DNA of 64,000 nt from Gastranaerophilus sp944325835 (GTDB lineage Bacteria > Cyanobacteriota > Vampirovibrionia > Gastranaerophilales > Gastranaerophilaceae). The stretch spans positions 1,054,001-1,118,000 of the forward strand of contig OZ007029.1 of NCBI GenBank assembly GCA_963931575.1, given 5' to 3'. The position numbers and the translations under genes are program-made. Positions 34,108 through 42,246 of this stretch are shown piece after piece. The notes under the pieces are model-generated. The model made no database searches. It saw nothing but the letters and a program-made list of their open reading frames with translations, and was not told the DNA's origin. The first letter of the stretch is position 1. Every line of letters begins with the position of its first letter.

Positions 34108-34356
34108 CTATTCATATAACAGTTTGTACTCCTTTGTTTGTTTAAATTCTGCAATCCAAGTGTCGCTTGGGTTATGTTTTATCAAGTATTCGTATTTTTC
34201 TGAATTATTTTTGAAAATCGGGAGTGAGTTTTCTCCGTTGTTTATTTTTTGAACACTATTTGAACGAGCTTTGAACTCTTTGTGAAAATTGTTAGAATTT
34301 TCCATTTCTTCTTGGTTCGACCTTGCTTCAATTAGTTTTATTTCATCATTAGTCAA
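34108..34356 (-). CDS. small charged protein between the MuA- and MuB-like genes
   Basis: An 82-residue frame (TTG start at 34356, 32 bases after the transposase stop). It is rich in Glu, Lys and Asn, and ends NPSDTWIAEFKQTKEYKLLYE. There is no good ribosome site and no family match, but without it the operon would have an unexplained 350-base gap. Possibly an accessory of transposition; moderate confidence that it is a gene. Confidence 0.45.
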   Translation of the reverse strand: MTNDEIKLIEARSNQEEMENSNNFHKEFKARSNSVQKINNGENSLPIFKNNSEKYEYLIKHNPSDTWIAEFKQTKEYKLLYE

Positions 34357-34388
34357 TAATTTTTTAACAGAGTTTATAGTTTTTCGTT

Positions 34389-35864
34389 TCAGTTTTTGTT
34401 GTTGTGGATTTTTTGTTTGTAATCCTCTAAATCCTCAACAGTTCCTAAAATCTTTGCCATTGGGTGGGTTTCGGTTACTCGCTCTGCGGTGCATAAGTAT
34501 TCACCTTTTGGGGTAAAAACTTTTACACTTGTCAAATCAAACAGGTTGTATTTTACTAAAACTTTTCCTTTCAGCCCGTATAGTCTTTCGTCAAAATAGT
34601 CGCAGTTTAAGAACCTTACACCGTTTCGCTGAATTGTTTTAACTTCAGCTGCCAGCATCAAATCGTCAAGCATGTTTATATCAATATTCTGTTTTTTACG
34701 ATTTTCCAAAACCTCTGCGATTGTCATATTCGGAGCATTTGTACAGGGTTGAGAGTTCTTGAACTTAAGCCACATATCAATCATTTTGATTGTTTCTTCT
34801 ATTGTGGGAATATAATCATTATGCAGGTTGGAGTGGAATTTTTCGTTTCGTTTCAAGTATGCAGGTTTGTTGATAATTGATGAGCCGACATAGCTTGGCA
34901 TTAGATTTTCAAAGCCTTCTTGAAATTCTTTAAAGAACCTCTCAATAACCTTTGACCTTGCATTATATGGTCTTGCAAATACCGTTTCAATCCCGAGTTT
35001 TGCATAAAGCCCATAAAAGCCTAATTCTCCGAACCCTTTATCATCTGTGAAGTACTTTGCTCTAAATGCTCTGCCGTTATCTTGATAGACAATTTTCGGT
35101 ATCATATCGAGGTTTATTATTGAGTTTCTTAGGGCACTTGCAATACATTGGGTATTTTCTTCAAGCATAATTTCATACCCGACCAGTGCTGTTGATTTCC
35201 AATCCAAAAATCCGACTAAAGTCGCTCGACAAGGCTTGCCCGTAAACGGATTAATCACTTGAAACGCAAGTTTGTGCCCGTCTGCGACTAAAATATCCCC
35301 GACATCAAGCAGGCTTGCATCTCTTTTAATATAAGGCTCGACCTTGTCGGAAAGTGCCTTTTCACCATCTCTAGCAAGCACCCATTTGTCATAATTGTTG
35401 TCCTTAAACCATTTTGCATAGCGTCTAAATGTAATATCTGCAGGGATAAAACTTTGACCTTGCTCTTTGAGCTTGTATTTTGTAAGTGCAATTGCTTTGC
35501 CGATACAAATTCTATTTGGGTGCAGGAGCAAGCCCATAAATATTTTGATTTCTTCATCTGTTAGACATGTTCTGTACTCATTCACAGAAACGTATTTATA
35601 ATTAGGGATTAACCTTGTATAATCCTCTGTTCCGTCTAAACTGGCTTTCCAACGATGCAGGCTTCCTCGTGAGATTTTACCTAAAACATTGAAAAGGTAG
35701 GAATTTGAACTATTATGCAGTTTGACAAAATCATAGTCTGCTTGAAGTTTGTTGACAGCTTTACGACGAAACTCCTGCCATTTGCGGATTAAATCAAGTT
35801 TTGCAAGAGCATTTTGTTTTGCCTTCTCAGGGGTGTATTTGATTGTCTCAACTTGGTTTTCCAT
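34389..35864 (-). CDS. MuA-like DDE transposase
   Basis: I set the start at the ATG at 35864 (MENQVETIKYTPEKAKQ): an earlier in-frame ATG at 35900 lies inside the promoter motif, upstream of the expected transcript start. The product is 491 residues. An N-terminal helical DNA-binding part is followed by the retroviral-integrase-like core: first Asp in DILVADGHKLAFQV (about 193), second Asp in IVYQDNGRAFRAKYF (about 260), and Glu in SKVIERFFKEF (about 305), so the DDE triad is intact. The C-terminal domain is beta-rich (Mu-transposase C). A MuB-like ATPase follows, which supports a replicative Mu-type element. Confidence 0.9.
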   Translation of the reverse strand: MENQVETIKYTPEKAKQNALAKLDLIRKWQEFRRKAVNKLQADYDFVKLHNSSNSYLFNVLGKISRGSLHRWKASLDGTEDYTRLIPNYKYVSVNEYRTCLTDEEIKIFMGLLLHPNRICIGKAIALTKYKLKEQGQSFIPADITFRRYAKWFKDNNYDKWVLARDGEKALSDKVEPYIKRDASLLDVGDILVADGHKLAFQVINPFTGKPCRATLVGFLDWKSTALVGYEIMLEENTQCIASALRNSIINLDMIPKIVYQDNGRAFRAKYFTDDKGFGELGFYGLYAKLGIETVFARPYNARSKVIERFFKEFQEGFENLMPSYVGSSIINKPAYLKRNEKFHSNLHNDYIPTIEETIKMIDMWLKFKNSQPCTNAPNMTIAEVLENRKKQNIDINMLDDLMLAAEVKTIQRNGVRFLNCDYFDERLYGLKGKVLVKYNLFDLTSVKVFTPKGEYLCTAERVTETHPMAKILGTVEDLEDYKQKIHNNKN

Positions 35865-35897
35865 TGTCTCAAAATCCTTGTAATGCTTTGTGCAACA

Positions 35898-35928
35898 CAT
35901 TCATCACTCGTTTTGAGACAGAAGTCAA
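35898..35928 (-). promoter_or_regulatory. element-specific promoter motif, copy 3, before the MuA-like gene
   Basis: On the minus strand TTGACT (35928-35923), 13 bases, then GAGTGATGAATG (35909-35898). It matches the copies at 28626 and 28990 in sequence and spacing, tying the transposase operon and the small-gene operons to one control system. Confidence 0.6.
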
Positions 35929-35937
35929 GTGTTAAAG

Positions 35938-36498
35938 TTAATCTCTAGCTTGCCATAAGATAAAATCTATTTTTTTTGTATCTGATATATTTATATTCGG
36001 ACACCTTTTATTGAATAAATCGATTAACATTTTACCATTATCACTTAATTTATATTCTTCAAATTGTGAAGTATATTCTAAATATTTTTCGCATAATAAA
36101 TTTTTGTTAGCTTTATAATATGGAATATTAATTTTAAAATGACCTTTGGTTACTATACTGTCCCAAATCGGGAATTTAGGATTTATAGAGTGCAGCATTT
36201 TGCTTGAAAACGAAATTTCATTAGTGTTTTTTATAGTATAAACTTGTTCAAAAATTGTTTCGAAATCTATGTTTTTGACATTTTTTAAATTTTCCATGAT
36301 AGAAAAATATTGATTACAAAAAGTTTTTCCTCTTCGAGCCATTCTGTAGAAATTTTTATAATTATTTTTATATTCTTCATTATTGGCGACATCGACACAA
36401 TATAAGTTATTTTGTAGAAAAGTATATTTTTCTATTCCTTTTGTAAGTTGAGGTTTTTCTAATATTTCTAAAATCTTATTTTCTGCAATATAAATCAT
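35938..36498 (-). CDS. hypothetical protein, possible HhH-type fold
   Basis: A 186-residue protein. It opens IYIAENKILEILEKPQLTKGIEKYTFLQNN and has a distinctive central stretch RRGKTFCNQYFSIMENL, then SFSSKMLHSINPKFPIWDSIVTKGHF and a C-terminal KKIDFILWQARD. The 'SKML..NP..PIWDS.V' pattern recalls helix-hairpin-helix DNA glycosylase-like folds, but this is only a resemblance. It lies upstream of the transposase operon, in the same direction, inside the likely element end. No ribosome site of note (ACTCC-type spacing). Unknown function. Confidence 0.65.
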   Translation of the reverse strand: MIYIAENKILEILEKPQLTKGIEKYTFLQNNLYCVDVANNEEYKNNYKNFYRMARRGKTFCNQYFSIMENLKNVKNIDFETIFEQVYTIKNTNEISFSSKMLHSINPKFPIWDSIVTKGHFKINIPYYKANKNLLCEKYLEYTSQFEEYKLSDNGKMLIDLFNKRCPNINISDTKKIDFILWQARD

Positions 36499-36624
36499 TT
36501 TTACTCCATTAATGTATAAGATTTTACAATATAAAAATTAGTTATGCACCGTTTTATATAAAGTTTACAAAATCCAAATACCATTGATAATTTTGGGTAT
36601 CTCAATTTGTAAGCAAAAATAAAA

Positions 36625-36751
36625 TTGCACTTTTTTGCACTTTATTGCACTAGGATTAACTCCAAACACCAAGCTGATTTTAGCCTAATGTGGTTTTAAA
36701 ATTTTGCAAATGGAGTGCAAAAGAGTGCAAAAAATGAGTACTTGAGTGCAA
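36625..36751. repeat. phased TTGCACT / AGTGCAA iterons in inverted blocks
   Basis: TTGCACT at 36625, 36635 and 36645 (exact 10-base period), then 62 bases, then the inverse AGTGCAA at 36714, 36724 and 36745. Three sites on one face of the helix facing three inverted sites is typical of multi-site protein binding, for example a transposase end or a replication/regulatory protein. Confidence 0.6.
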
Positions 36752-36838
36752 GAAAAGACCCATGCATCTCAATACTAAAAAACAGCCTCAATCGTGCTGT
36801 CTGTTTGATTTTTTATTAAATTTTCCCCGTCTCAATGT

Positions 36839-36890
36839 CCCAGAAACCTATTACTATTACCCAGAAACCTATTATCCCAGAAACCTATTA
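36839..36890. repeat. three direct copies of CCCAGAAACCTATTA
   Basis: Exact 15-base copies at 36839-36853, 36860-36874 and 36876-36890, immediately downstream of tRNA-Ile (42-93 bases from its 3' end). Too few, too short and too irregular (21 and 16 bases apart) for CRISPR; more like repeated integration footprints or a binding-site cluster. Confidence 0.55.
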
Positions 36891-36896
36891 ATAAAT

Positions 36897-36927
36897 AAAA
36901 AAGACAGGTATTAAACCTGTCTTTTTT
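36897..36927 (-). terminator. terminator of the tRNA-Ile gene
   Basis: AAAAAAGACAGG and CCTGTCTTTTTT pair perfectly around a 7-base loop, just beyond the 3' end of the tRNA, with a T-run on each strand. Confidence 0.8.
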
Positions 36928-36931
36928 AATC

Positions 36932-37005
<74 letters not shown>

Positions 37006-37192
37006 ATATTCTTTAAAACAATTCTCTCGTCACCAACTTCAAGCTATTAATCTCTCTATCGGCTACAGCTCTTAATCTAGCATGAACATTTTTAAAAATC
37101 AAGCACTTTTTTATTTAAATTTCAAACGCCCCCTTATACGGCAAAAGCCCCCTTTAGCAGGGAGCTTTTACTGCTGCACGGGGGCAGATGGA

Positions 37193-37648
37193 TTATTTAA
37201 CAGTTAATTTCTTTACTGAATCTTTTCCGGCATACAATTTCGGTGCCTTAATTTTCAATACACCATGTTCCAAAACCGCATCGGTTTTATCAACATCAAT
37301 ATCTTGAGCAAGGTATACTGTTCTTGCGAATTCGCCGTATCTGAATTCGGATTTCTTATAAGATTTTGTATCTTCATTATGTTCTTCCGTTTTATTTGCA
37401 CGAATTGTAACATAATTTTTATCAATATCAATATCCAAATCTTCTTTCTTAACGCCAGGTAACTCTGCACGGATATCGTATTCTTTATCTTTTTCAGTTA
37501 TTTCTACAGGCATTGATAATTTTTCAACATCTTCGCTATAACCGTATTCAGGATAGTAATCACCAAAATGTCTGTTCAAAATTGAACTGATTTCATCGTT
37601 TAAACTTTTAATAAAATTATCAGGTGTTTTTTTAATTAAGAATCTCAT
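37193..37648 (-). CDS. Hsp20-family small heat-shock protein
   Basis: A 151-residue chaperone. The alpha-crystallin domain spans about residues 45-140: MPVEITEKDKEYDIRAELPGVKKEDLDIDIDKNYVTI, the FARTVYLAQDIDVDKTDAVLEHGVLKIKAPK segment (A-x-x-x-n-GVL motif present) and the basic C-terminal tail. It binds unfolding proteins without ATP. AAGGAGTG precedes the ATG. Standing alone between tRNA-Ile and ispH, it has its own promoter region; a heat-shock operator of CIRCE type is not seen. Confidence 0.93.
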   Translation of the reverse strand: MRFLIKKTPDNFIKSLNDEISSILNRHFGDYYPEYGYSEDVEKLSMPVEITEKDKEYDIRAELPGVKKEDLDIDIDKNYVTIRANKTEEHNEDTKSYKKSEFRYGEFARTVYLAQDIDVDKTDAVLEHGVLKIKAPKLYAGKDSVKKLTVK

Positions 37649-37849
37649 ACTCTACACTCCTTTCAATTCCTATTTATCATCCACACTTATATTATCACTC
37701 TGATTTGAACTAACCCCCATTTCTTTAACCAAAAATTAACAATCTCTGAAAACAAAAATCCTGCTTGATTTTTCAGGCGGTTTATAGTTTAATAATCTTA
37801 CAGTCACATCAAAGTGTGGCGAGTTTTTTAGAAAGAAGATTATTTTAAA

Positions 37850-38722
37850 TTGCCGAAAAACGTTATATCAGCTAAATCTGCAGGTTTCTGCTACGGTGTA
37901 AAAAAAGCCGTGGACACTGCTAAAAAGCTTAAAATCGACAATCCGGATAAAAAAATATACATTCTCGGAGCCTTAATTCACAATGCGCTTGTTACAAAAG
38001 AGCTTGAGGAATCTGGTATTTATACTGTGGATGAGCTTCCGCAAGAATCTGACAATGCGATTTGTATAATCCGCACCCACGGAGAAACACCTGAACGTAT
38101 TGAAGAGATTAAAAAAGCAGGCTTTGAGGTCGTTGATTTGACATGCCCGGATGTAAAAAAAGTTCAGCAAAAAGCTATAAATCTGGCGCAAGATGGGTAT
38201 TTTGTCGTTATAATCGGCAAAGAAAACCACCCCGAAGTCGTTGCAATCAAGGCGAATGCAGCACTTTACAGTGACAAGGTCCTTGTAATTAACTCCGTTG
38301 ATGAAGTTCTTGAAAACCGTGAGGCGTTAAAATCTCACAAAAAAATCGGTATCGTAATTCAAACAACCCAGACTATCGCGCATGTTCAGGAGATTATCAG
38401 TGCAATAATCCCGCTTGCAAAAGAGTTAAAAATAGAAAACACTATCTGTCCAAGTACTTCTAACAGACAAAAAGAAACATTAGAACTTGCAAAAAGCAGT
38501 GATTTAGTAATAGTAGTCGGTTCAAAAACCAGCGCGAATACAACTCATCTGGCGCAAATTTGCGAACCTCTTACAAAGACCATTCACATTGAAACTGCAG
38601 AAGAATTGGACAATATTAAAGATTTAATCCAAAAATCAAATAATATTTTCGTAACGGCGGGGGCATCAACTCCCCATGACCTTATCGAAAAAGTTTTGAA
38701 CAAATTAAGAAAAGGAGAATAA
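37850..38722 (+). CDS. ispH: 4-hydroxy-3-methylbut-2-enyl diphosphate reductase IspH
   Basis: The last enzyme of the MEP isoprenoid pathway, an iron-sulfur protein of 290 residues. The three cluster cysteines are C14 (SAGFCYGV), C99 (VDLTCPDV) and C200 (NTICPSTSNRQ); the catalytic Glu is E129 in HPEV, and the substrate histidines are in THGE and NHPEV. The start is TTG at 37850 (MPKNVISAKSAG) with AAAGAAG upstream; no ATG is available at the family N-terminus. The gene is 5 bases from rpsA, the same coupling seen in many Firmicutes and cyanobacteria. Confidence 0.95.
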   Translation: MPKNVISAKSAGFCYGVKKAVDTAKKLKIDNPDKKIYILGALIHNALVTKELEESGIYTVDELPQESDNAICIIRTHGETPERIEEIKKAGFEVVDLTCPDVKKVQQKAINLAQDGYFVVIIGKENHPEVVAIKANAALYSDKVLVINSVDEVLENREALKSHKKIGIVIQTTQTIAHVQEIISAIIPLAKELKIENTICPSTSNRQKETLELAKSSDLVIVVGSKTSANTTHLAQICEPLTKTIHIETAEELDNIKDLIQKSNNIFVTAGASTPHDLIEKVLNKLRKGE

Positions 38723-38727
38723 AACAA

Positions 38728-39795
38728 ATGACAACAACAATTGAAAAACCAATGGATGAGTTTGAAAAATTACTCGAAGAATCATTCGCGAAATCACACA
38801 CAGTAGCTGATATCGTTGAAGGAACAATCATAAAGAAAGAACAAGAAGGATATCTTGTATGCGTTAAAGGCGCAAAGACAGAAGCTTTTCTTTCAAAAAA
38901 TGAAATTCCGTCAGACGAAGTTGACAGCCTTGAAGTTGGTGACGTAAGAGAATTTTACGTTGTAAAAGAAGAAAACGACGAAAACCAAATGTTATTATCA
39001 TTAAAAAGAATTGCGTTTGCTCAAGCATGGGCACAGCTTAACGATGCAAAAGTTCAAGGCGATACAATTCTTGCAAAAGTTGTTTCAATCGTTAAAGGCG
39101 GTGTACTTGTTGACGTTGCAGACCTAAAAGGTTTCATCCCTTCAAGCCAGTTGAGAACAGGGCTTCCTTTTGACGGTCTTGTTGATCAAAAAATTGAAGT
39201 TAAAGTTCTTGAAGCAGATCCTAAAAAAGGCAAACTTATTCTTTCCCAAAGACTTGCCGTTGCGGAACAAAGAAATCAGGTTGTAGACAACATTCTTTCT
39301 GAATTAACAGAAGATTCTGTTGTTAAAGGCGAAGTTGTAAGAATTGCTGACTTTGGCGCATTCGTTGATATCAACGGCATTGACGGTTTACTTCCTATCT
39401 CCGAAATTTCATGGGCAAGAATTAAACACCCTTCTGACGTTTTAACTCTCGGCGATACAATTGAAGTTAAAATCATCAAAATTGACCACGAATTGAAACG
39501 TATTTCATTATCTTTAAAAAGAATGACAGAAGATCCTTGGAAACAAATCGAAGGCAAATTTTCAGAAGGCCAAATCATCACCGGAACAGTAAATAAAGTT
39601 ACAAGCTTCGGTGCATTCATCAACATCTTCCCGGGCGTTGAAGCATTGCTTCCGATTTCAGAAGTTTCTGATGAAAACATCAACCCATACAACAGATTCA
39701 AAGTCGGCGATACTGTAGAAGTTCTTATCAAAAAATTCACTCCGCAAGAACACAGAATCGCTTTAAGCATTAAAGATATTAATAAAGAAGCGTAA
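38728..39795 (+). CDS. rpsA: 30S ribosomal protein S1
   Basis: A 355-residue RNA-binding protein with four S1 OB-fold repeats at about residues 25-95, 110-178, 193-262 and 280-350. Recognisable elements are GTIIKKEQEGYLVCVKG, KGGVLVDVADLKGFIPSSQL, VKGEVVRIADFGAFVDINGIDGLLPISEISW and GTVNKVTSFGAFINIFPGVEALLPISEVS. Four repeats is shorter than the six of Proteobacteria and closer to cyanobacterial/Firmicute S1. AAAGGAG lies before the ATG; a strong terminator follows. Confidence 0.93.
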   Translation: MTTTIEKPMDEFEKLLEESFAKSHTVADIVEGTIIKKEQEGYLVCVKGAKTEAFLSKNEIPSDEVDSLEVGDVREFYVVKEENDENQMLLSLKRIAFAQAWAQLNDAKVQGDTILAKVVSIVKGGVLVDVADLKGFIPSSQLRTGLPFDGLVDQKIEVKVLEADPKKGKLILSQRLAVAEQRNQVVDNILSELTEDSVVKGEVVRIADFGAFVDINGIDGLLPISEISWARIKHPSDVLTLGDTIEVKIIKIDHELKRISLSLKRMTEDPWKQIEGKFSEGQIITGTVNKVTSFGAFINIFPGVEALLPISEVSDENINPYNRFKVGDTVEVLIKKFTPQEHRIALSIKDINKEA

Positions 39796-39801
39796 CTACT
39801 A

Positions 39802-39838
39802 AAAAGGGTACATCCGACTTTAGGGTGTGCCCTTTTTT
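39802..39838 (+). terminator. rho-independent terminator after rpsA
   Basis: AAAAGGGTACA and the complementary TGTGCCCTTTT flank a small loop, followed by seven T residues. Confidence 0.8.
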
Positions 39839-39910
39839 TACCCTGCCACTTGCAAAAAAGATTTTATTATAATATTATAAAGAGTGATAATCATATTGTG
39901 AGGTAAAAAA

Positions 39911-40150
39911 ATGGATCAAATAATCAGAGTCGCTTGGGACTTGAACGAAAATACAGACAACAGATATCAATTAGTTTACGAAATTGCAGAACTTGCGAAG
40001 AAACTTGTTGACGAAAATCAAGCTAAAAAAGCGCACGAAGAGTTCAGTTTTGAGGACAACTACGAAAGTCAGTACAAAAAAGAAAATCCCGTTGAACACG
40101 CGATTATGGTTAAAGCGTCTGAAGCTGATGACAGCCGTTTAGTCGGCTAG
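39911..40150 (+). CDS. rpoZ: RNA polymerase omega subunit
   Basis: A 79-residue protein. The core NRYQLVYEIAELAKKLVDE and the later NPVEHAIMVKASEADDSRLVG align with the conserved helices of omega, and the order matches the cyanobacterial version (NRY...VANRAKR...KPVVRAI...SDE). Omega assists RNA polymerase assembly. GTGAGG lies before the ATG. Short, so the assignment depends on these two blocks. Confidence 0.75.
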   Translation: MDQIIRVAWDLNENTDNRYQLVYEIAELAKKLVDENQAKKAHEEFSFEDNYESQYKKENPVEHAIMVKASEADDSRLVG

Positions 40151-40236
40151 CCCCCCCCTATTGGGAGAATGGCTCAATGTTTATGCTAACGTCAAATAAC
40201 TAATAGCTTACAGACAACAATAAATTTTACAGACTT

Positions 40237-41037
40237 ATGGAAAATACTCTTAAATTCATCAACCAACAAACCAACAATTTCAAACCGGAAATAGGAATAA
40301 TACTCGGTTCCGGCTTAGGTGAACTGGCTGATGAATTTTGTGATGTCGGAATAAATTATTCAGATATACCGGACTTTGCAAGCTCAACAGTAACAGGGCA
40401 CAAAGGACGGCTGGTCTTTGCCGAAATTAACGGCAAAAGGGTCGTTATGATGCAGGGAAGAATTCATTTTTACGAAGGACACCAGCTGAATATCGTAACT
40501 TATCCGATAAAAGTTCTAAAAGGATTAGGTATTAAAACTCTAATTCTCACAAATGCTGCCGGCGCGGTAAATCCTGAATTTAATCCGGCGGATTTGATGA
40601 TTATAAAAGACCACATAAATTTTATGGGTACAAACCCGCTTATCGGGAAAAATGATGACAATTTAGGCGTAAGATTCCCTGATATGAGCGAAATTTACAA
40701 GAAGAACTTAATCAATCTTGCAAAGAATTGCGCAGAAAAACTGAATATTGACGTGAAGGAAGGCGTATATATTGCGACAACCGGGCCCAGTTACGAGACG
40801 CCCGCAGAAATCAGAGCATATAGGCTTCTCGGCGCGGATGCAGTCGGAATGTCAACAGTTCCGGAGGCAATCGTTGCAAATTACTGCGGCTTAAACGTCC
40901 TCGGGATAAGTTGTATTACAAATCAAGCAGCAGGCGTCGGAGATACAAAATTATCTCACGCGGAAGTTATTGAAAGCGCAAACCTCGCAAAAAATAAATT
41001 TAAGGGACTTATAAAAGAAATAATCGCGAATTTATAA
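40237..41037 (+). CDS. punA: purine nucleoside phosphorylase, trimeric type
   Basis: A 266-residue enzyme that cleaves inosine and guanosine with phosphate in purine salvage. Family marks: IGIILGSGLGELADEF (phosphate-binding Gly/Ser), TVTGHKGRLVFAEI, MQGRIHFYEGHQLN, LTNAAGAVN, TTGPSYETPAEIRAYRLLGADAVGMSTVPE and GISCITNQAAG. All of the active-site residues of the PNP/MTAP family that I can place are present. No ribosome site stands out before the ATG at 40237. The stop is ten bases from the VKOR gene, so they share a transcript. Confidence 0.93.
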   Translation: MENTLKFINQQTNNFKPEIGIILGSGLGELADEFCDVGINYSDIPDFASSTVTGHKGRLVFAEINGKRVVMMQGRIHFYEGHQLNIVTYPIKVLKGLGIKTLILTNAAGAVNPEFNPADLMIIKDHINFMGTNPLIGKNDDNLGVRFPDMSEIYKKNLINLAKNCAEKLNIDVKEGVYIATTGPSYETPAEIRAYRLLGADAVGMSTVPEAIVANYCGLNVLGISCITNQAAGVGDTKLSHAEVIESANLAKNKFKGLIKEIIANL

Positions 41038-41046
41038 GGAGAGAAT

Positions 41047-42246
41047 ATGATAAAAAAAGAAATAAAACCTACAATAATTGCCATTATTGCAGCATTGGGC
41101 TTCTGCGCAACGGTAGAGCTTGCTGTTGTTTATTACAACGCGCTTTTTGCAGCGAATGCCGCACCGAGTATCTGTTCGGTTAACGAATTTATCGACTGCG
41201 ACGGTGTTGCACGCACCAACGAATCCCAATTCTTCGGTATTCCTCTTGCTTACTGGGGAATGCTCTGGTATTTCTTCGTATTTTTAATGCTTAAAGCTAA
41301 AGAATTGAAAAATCATAAACTCTTCAAATTTATGGAGGTTTTCAAAAACCCGCTTGATTATATTGCGGTTCTGGGATTATTCTCTTTTATCGTATCAGTA
41401 ATTCTTTTACTTATAAGCCTTTTTGAAATCAAAAAACTCTGTATTTTCTGTGCATTTACTTATGTTCTTAACCTTGCAATCGCGCTTGTTGCAACAAGAC
41501 CTATTGAAGAAGACTCCTTTGTTGGCTCTTTCAAACAAAGCGTAACCGACTTTTTGGATGCGATTAAAATTAAACCTTATGCAATCGCATTTACTGTTGT
41601 AATGATTGCGGCTATCGGTGCCTTAACTTGTACCTCTACAACTATGGTCTTTGCACCGCAGGTAAAAAGCAACAGAGAATTTAACTTTTATAAAAACGCT
41701 AAAATTGAAGATTACCTTGTTTCAGGCAATCAGTTAGGTGCAAAAGACGCTCCGGTAAAAGTACTTGTATATTCAGACTTTGACTGCCCTGTATGCAGAT
41801 ATTTACATATTCAATTGTATTATTTAGCTAAAAAATATCCTAACGTAGAATTTGTACACAAAAACTATCCGCTGGATCAGGACTGCAACAAATACCTTCC
41901 GTTCCCGGGGCACCTAACCTCCTGCATGAAGGCCAGATACGCAGAAGCAGCTATGATGCAGGGTAAATATTTAGATTTTGCGGCACACGTTTTTGCGCAA
42001 CAGCCAGATACAGAAGAAAAAGTTCTGAAAATTGCGGAAGATTTAGGCTTAGACATGGAAAAGCTTAAAAAAGATGCTAAATCCAAAGCTGTTGCCGAAA
42101 TCATTGAGAACGATATCAAAGACGCACTTGCAATAGGTTTAAGCGGAACTCCGGCTATGATAGTCGGCAAACACAAGAAAATGGGCTTAAATACTATGGA
42201 AGAAGCTGAACAATGGCTGGAACGAAATGGAGCAAAACGTAAATAA
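41047..42246 (+). CDS. VKOR-thioredoxin fusion (disulfide-bond formation)
   Basis: A 399-residue membrane protein. Residues 8-150 are a vitamin K epoxide reductase domain: four hydrophobic segments, loop cysteines C43 and C51 (SICSVNEFIDC) and the CxxC C132-C135 (LCIFCAF). After a further membrane segment (180-203) comes a DsbA-like thioredoxin domain with C247-C250 (SDFDCPVCRYLH) and a cis-Pro loop in SGTPAMIV. It oxidises exported proteins and passes electrons to quinone, replacing DsbA/DsbB. The fusion is characteristic of cyanobacteria. AAGGAGAG precedes the ATG. It overlaps queH by 20 bases. Confidence 0.93.
   Translation: MIKKEIKPTIIAIIAALGFCATVELAVVYYNALFAANAAPSICSVNEFIDCDGVARTNESQFFGIPLAYWGMLWYFFVFLMLKAKELKNHKLFKFMEVFKNPLDYIAVLGLFSFIVSVILLLISLFEIKKLCIFCAFTYVLNLAIALVATRPIEEDSFVGSFKQSVTDFLDAIKIKPYAIAFTVVMIAAIGALTCTSTTMVFAPQVKSNREFNFYKNAKIEDYLVSGNQLGAKDAPVKVLVYSDFDCPVCRYLHIQLYYLAKKYPNVEFVHKNYPLDQDCNKYLPFPGHLTSCMKARYAEAAMMQGKYLDFAAHVFAQQPDTEEKVLKIAEDLGLDMEKLKKDAKSKAVAEIIENDIKDALAIGLSGTPAMIVGKHKKMGLNTMEEAEQWLERNGAKRK

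Larger units (their letters stand above)
36499..36931. other. gene-free region: protein-site repeats, short direct repeats, terminator
   Basis: No convincing coding frame. From left to right it holds the phased TTGCACT/AGTGCAA array (36625-36751), three direct 15-base repeats (36839-36890) and the tRNA terminator (36897-36927). It is the likely outer end of the mobile island. Confidence 0.6.

Noticed and set aside
28600..36600. Complete Mu-like prophage
   Set aside because: No portal, capsid, tail, or lysis genes are present; only transposition and small early-type genes are seen.
36839..36890. CRISPR array
   Set aside because: Only three 15-base repeats with irregular gaps of 6 and 1 bases, and no cas genes in the window.
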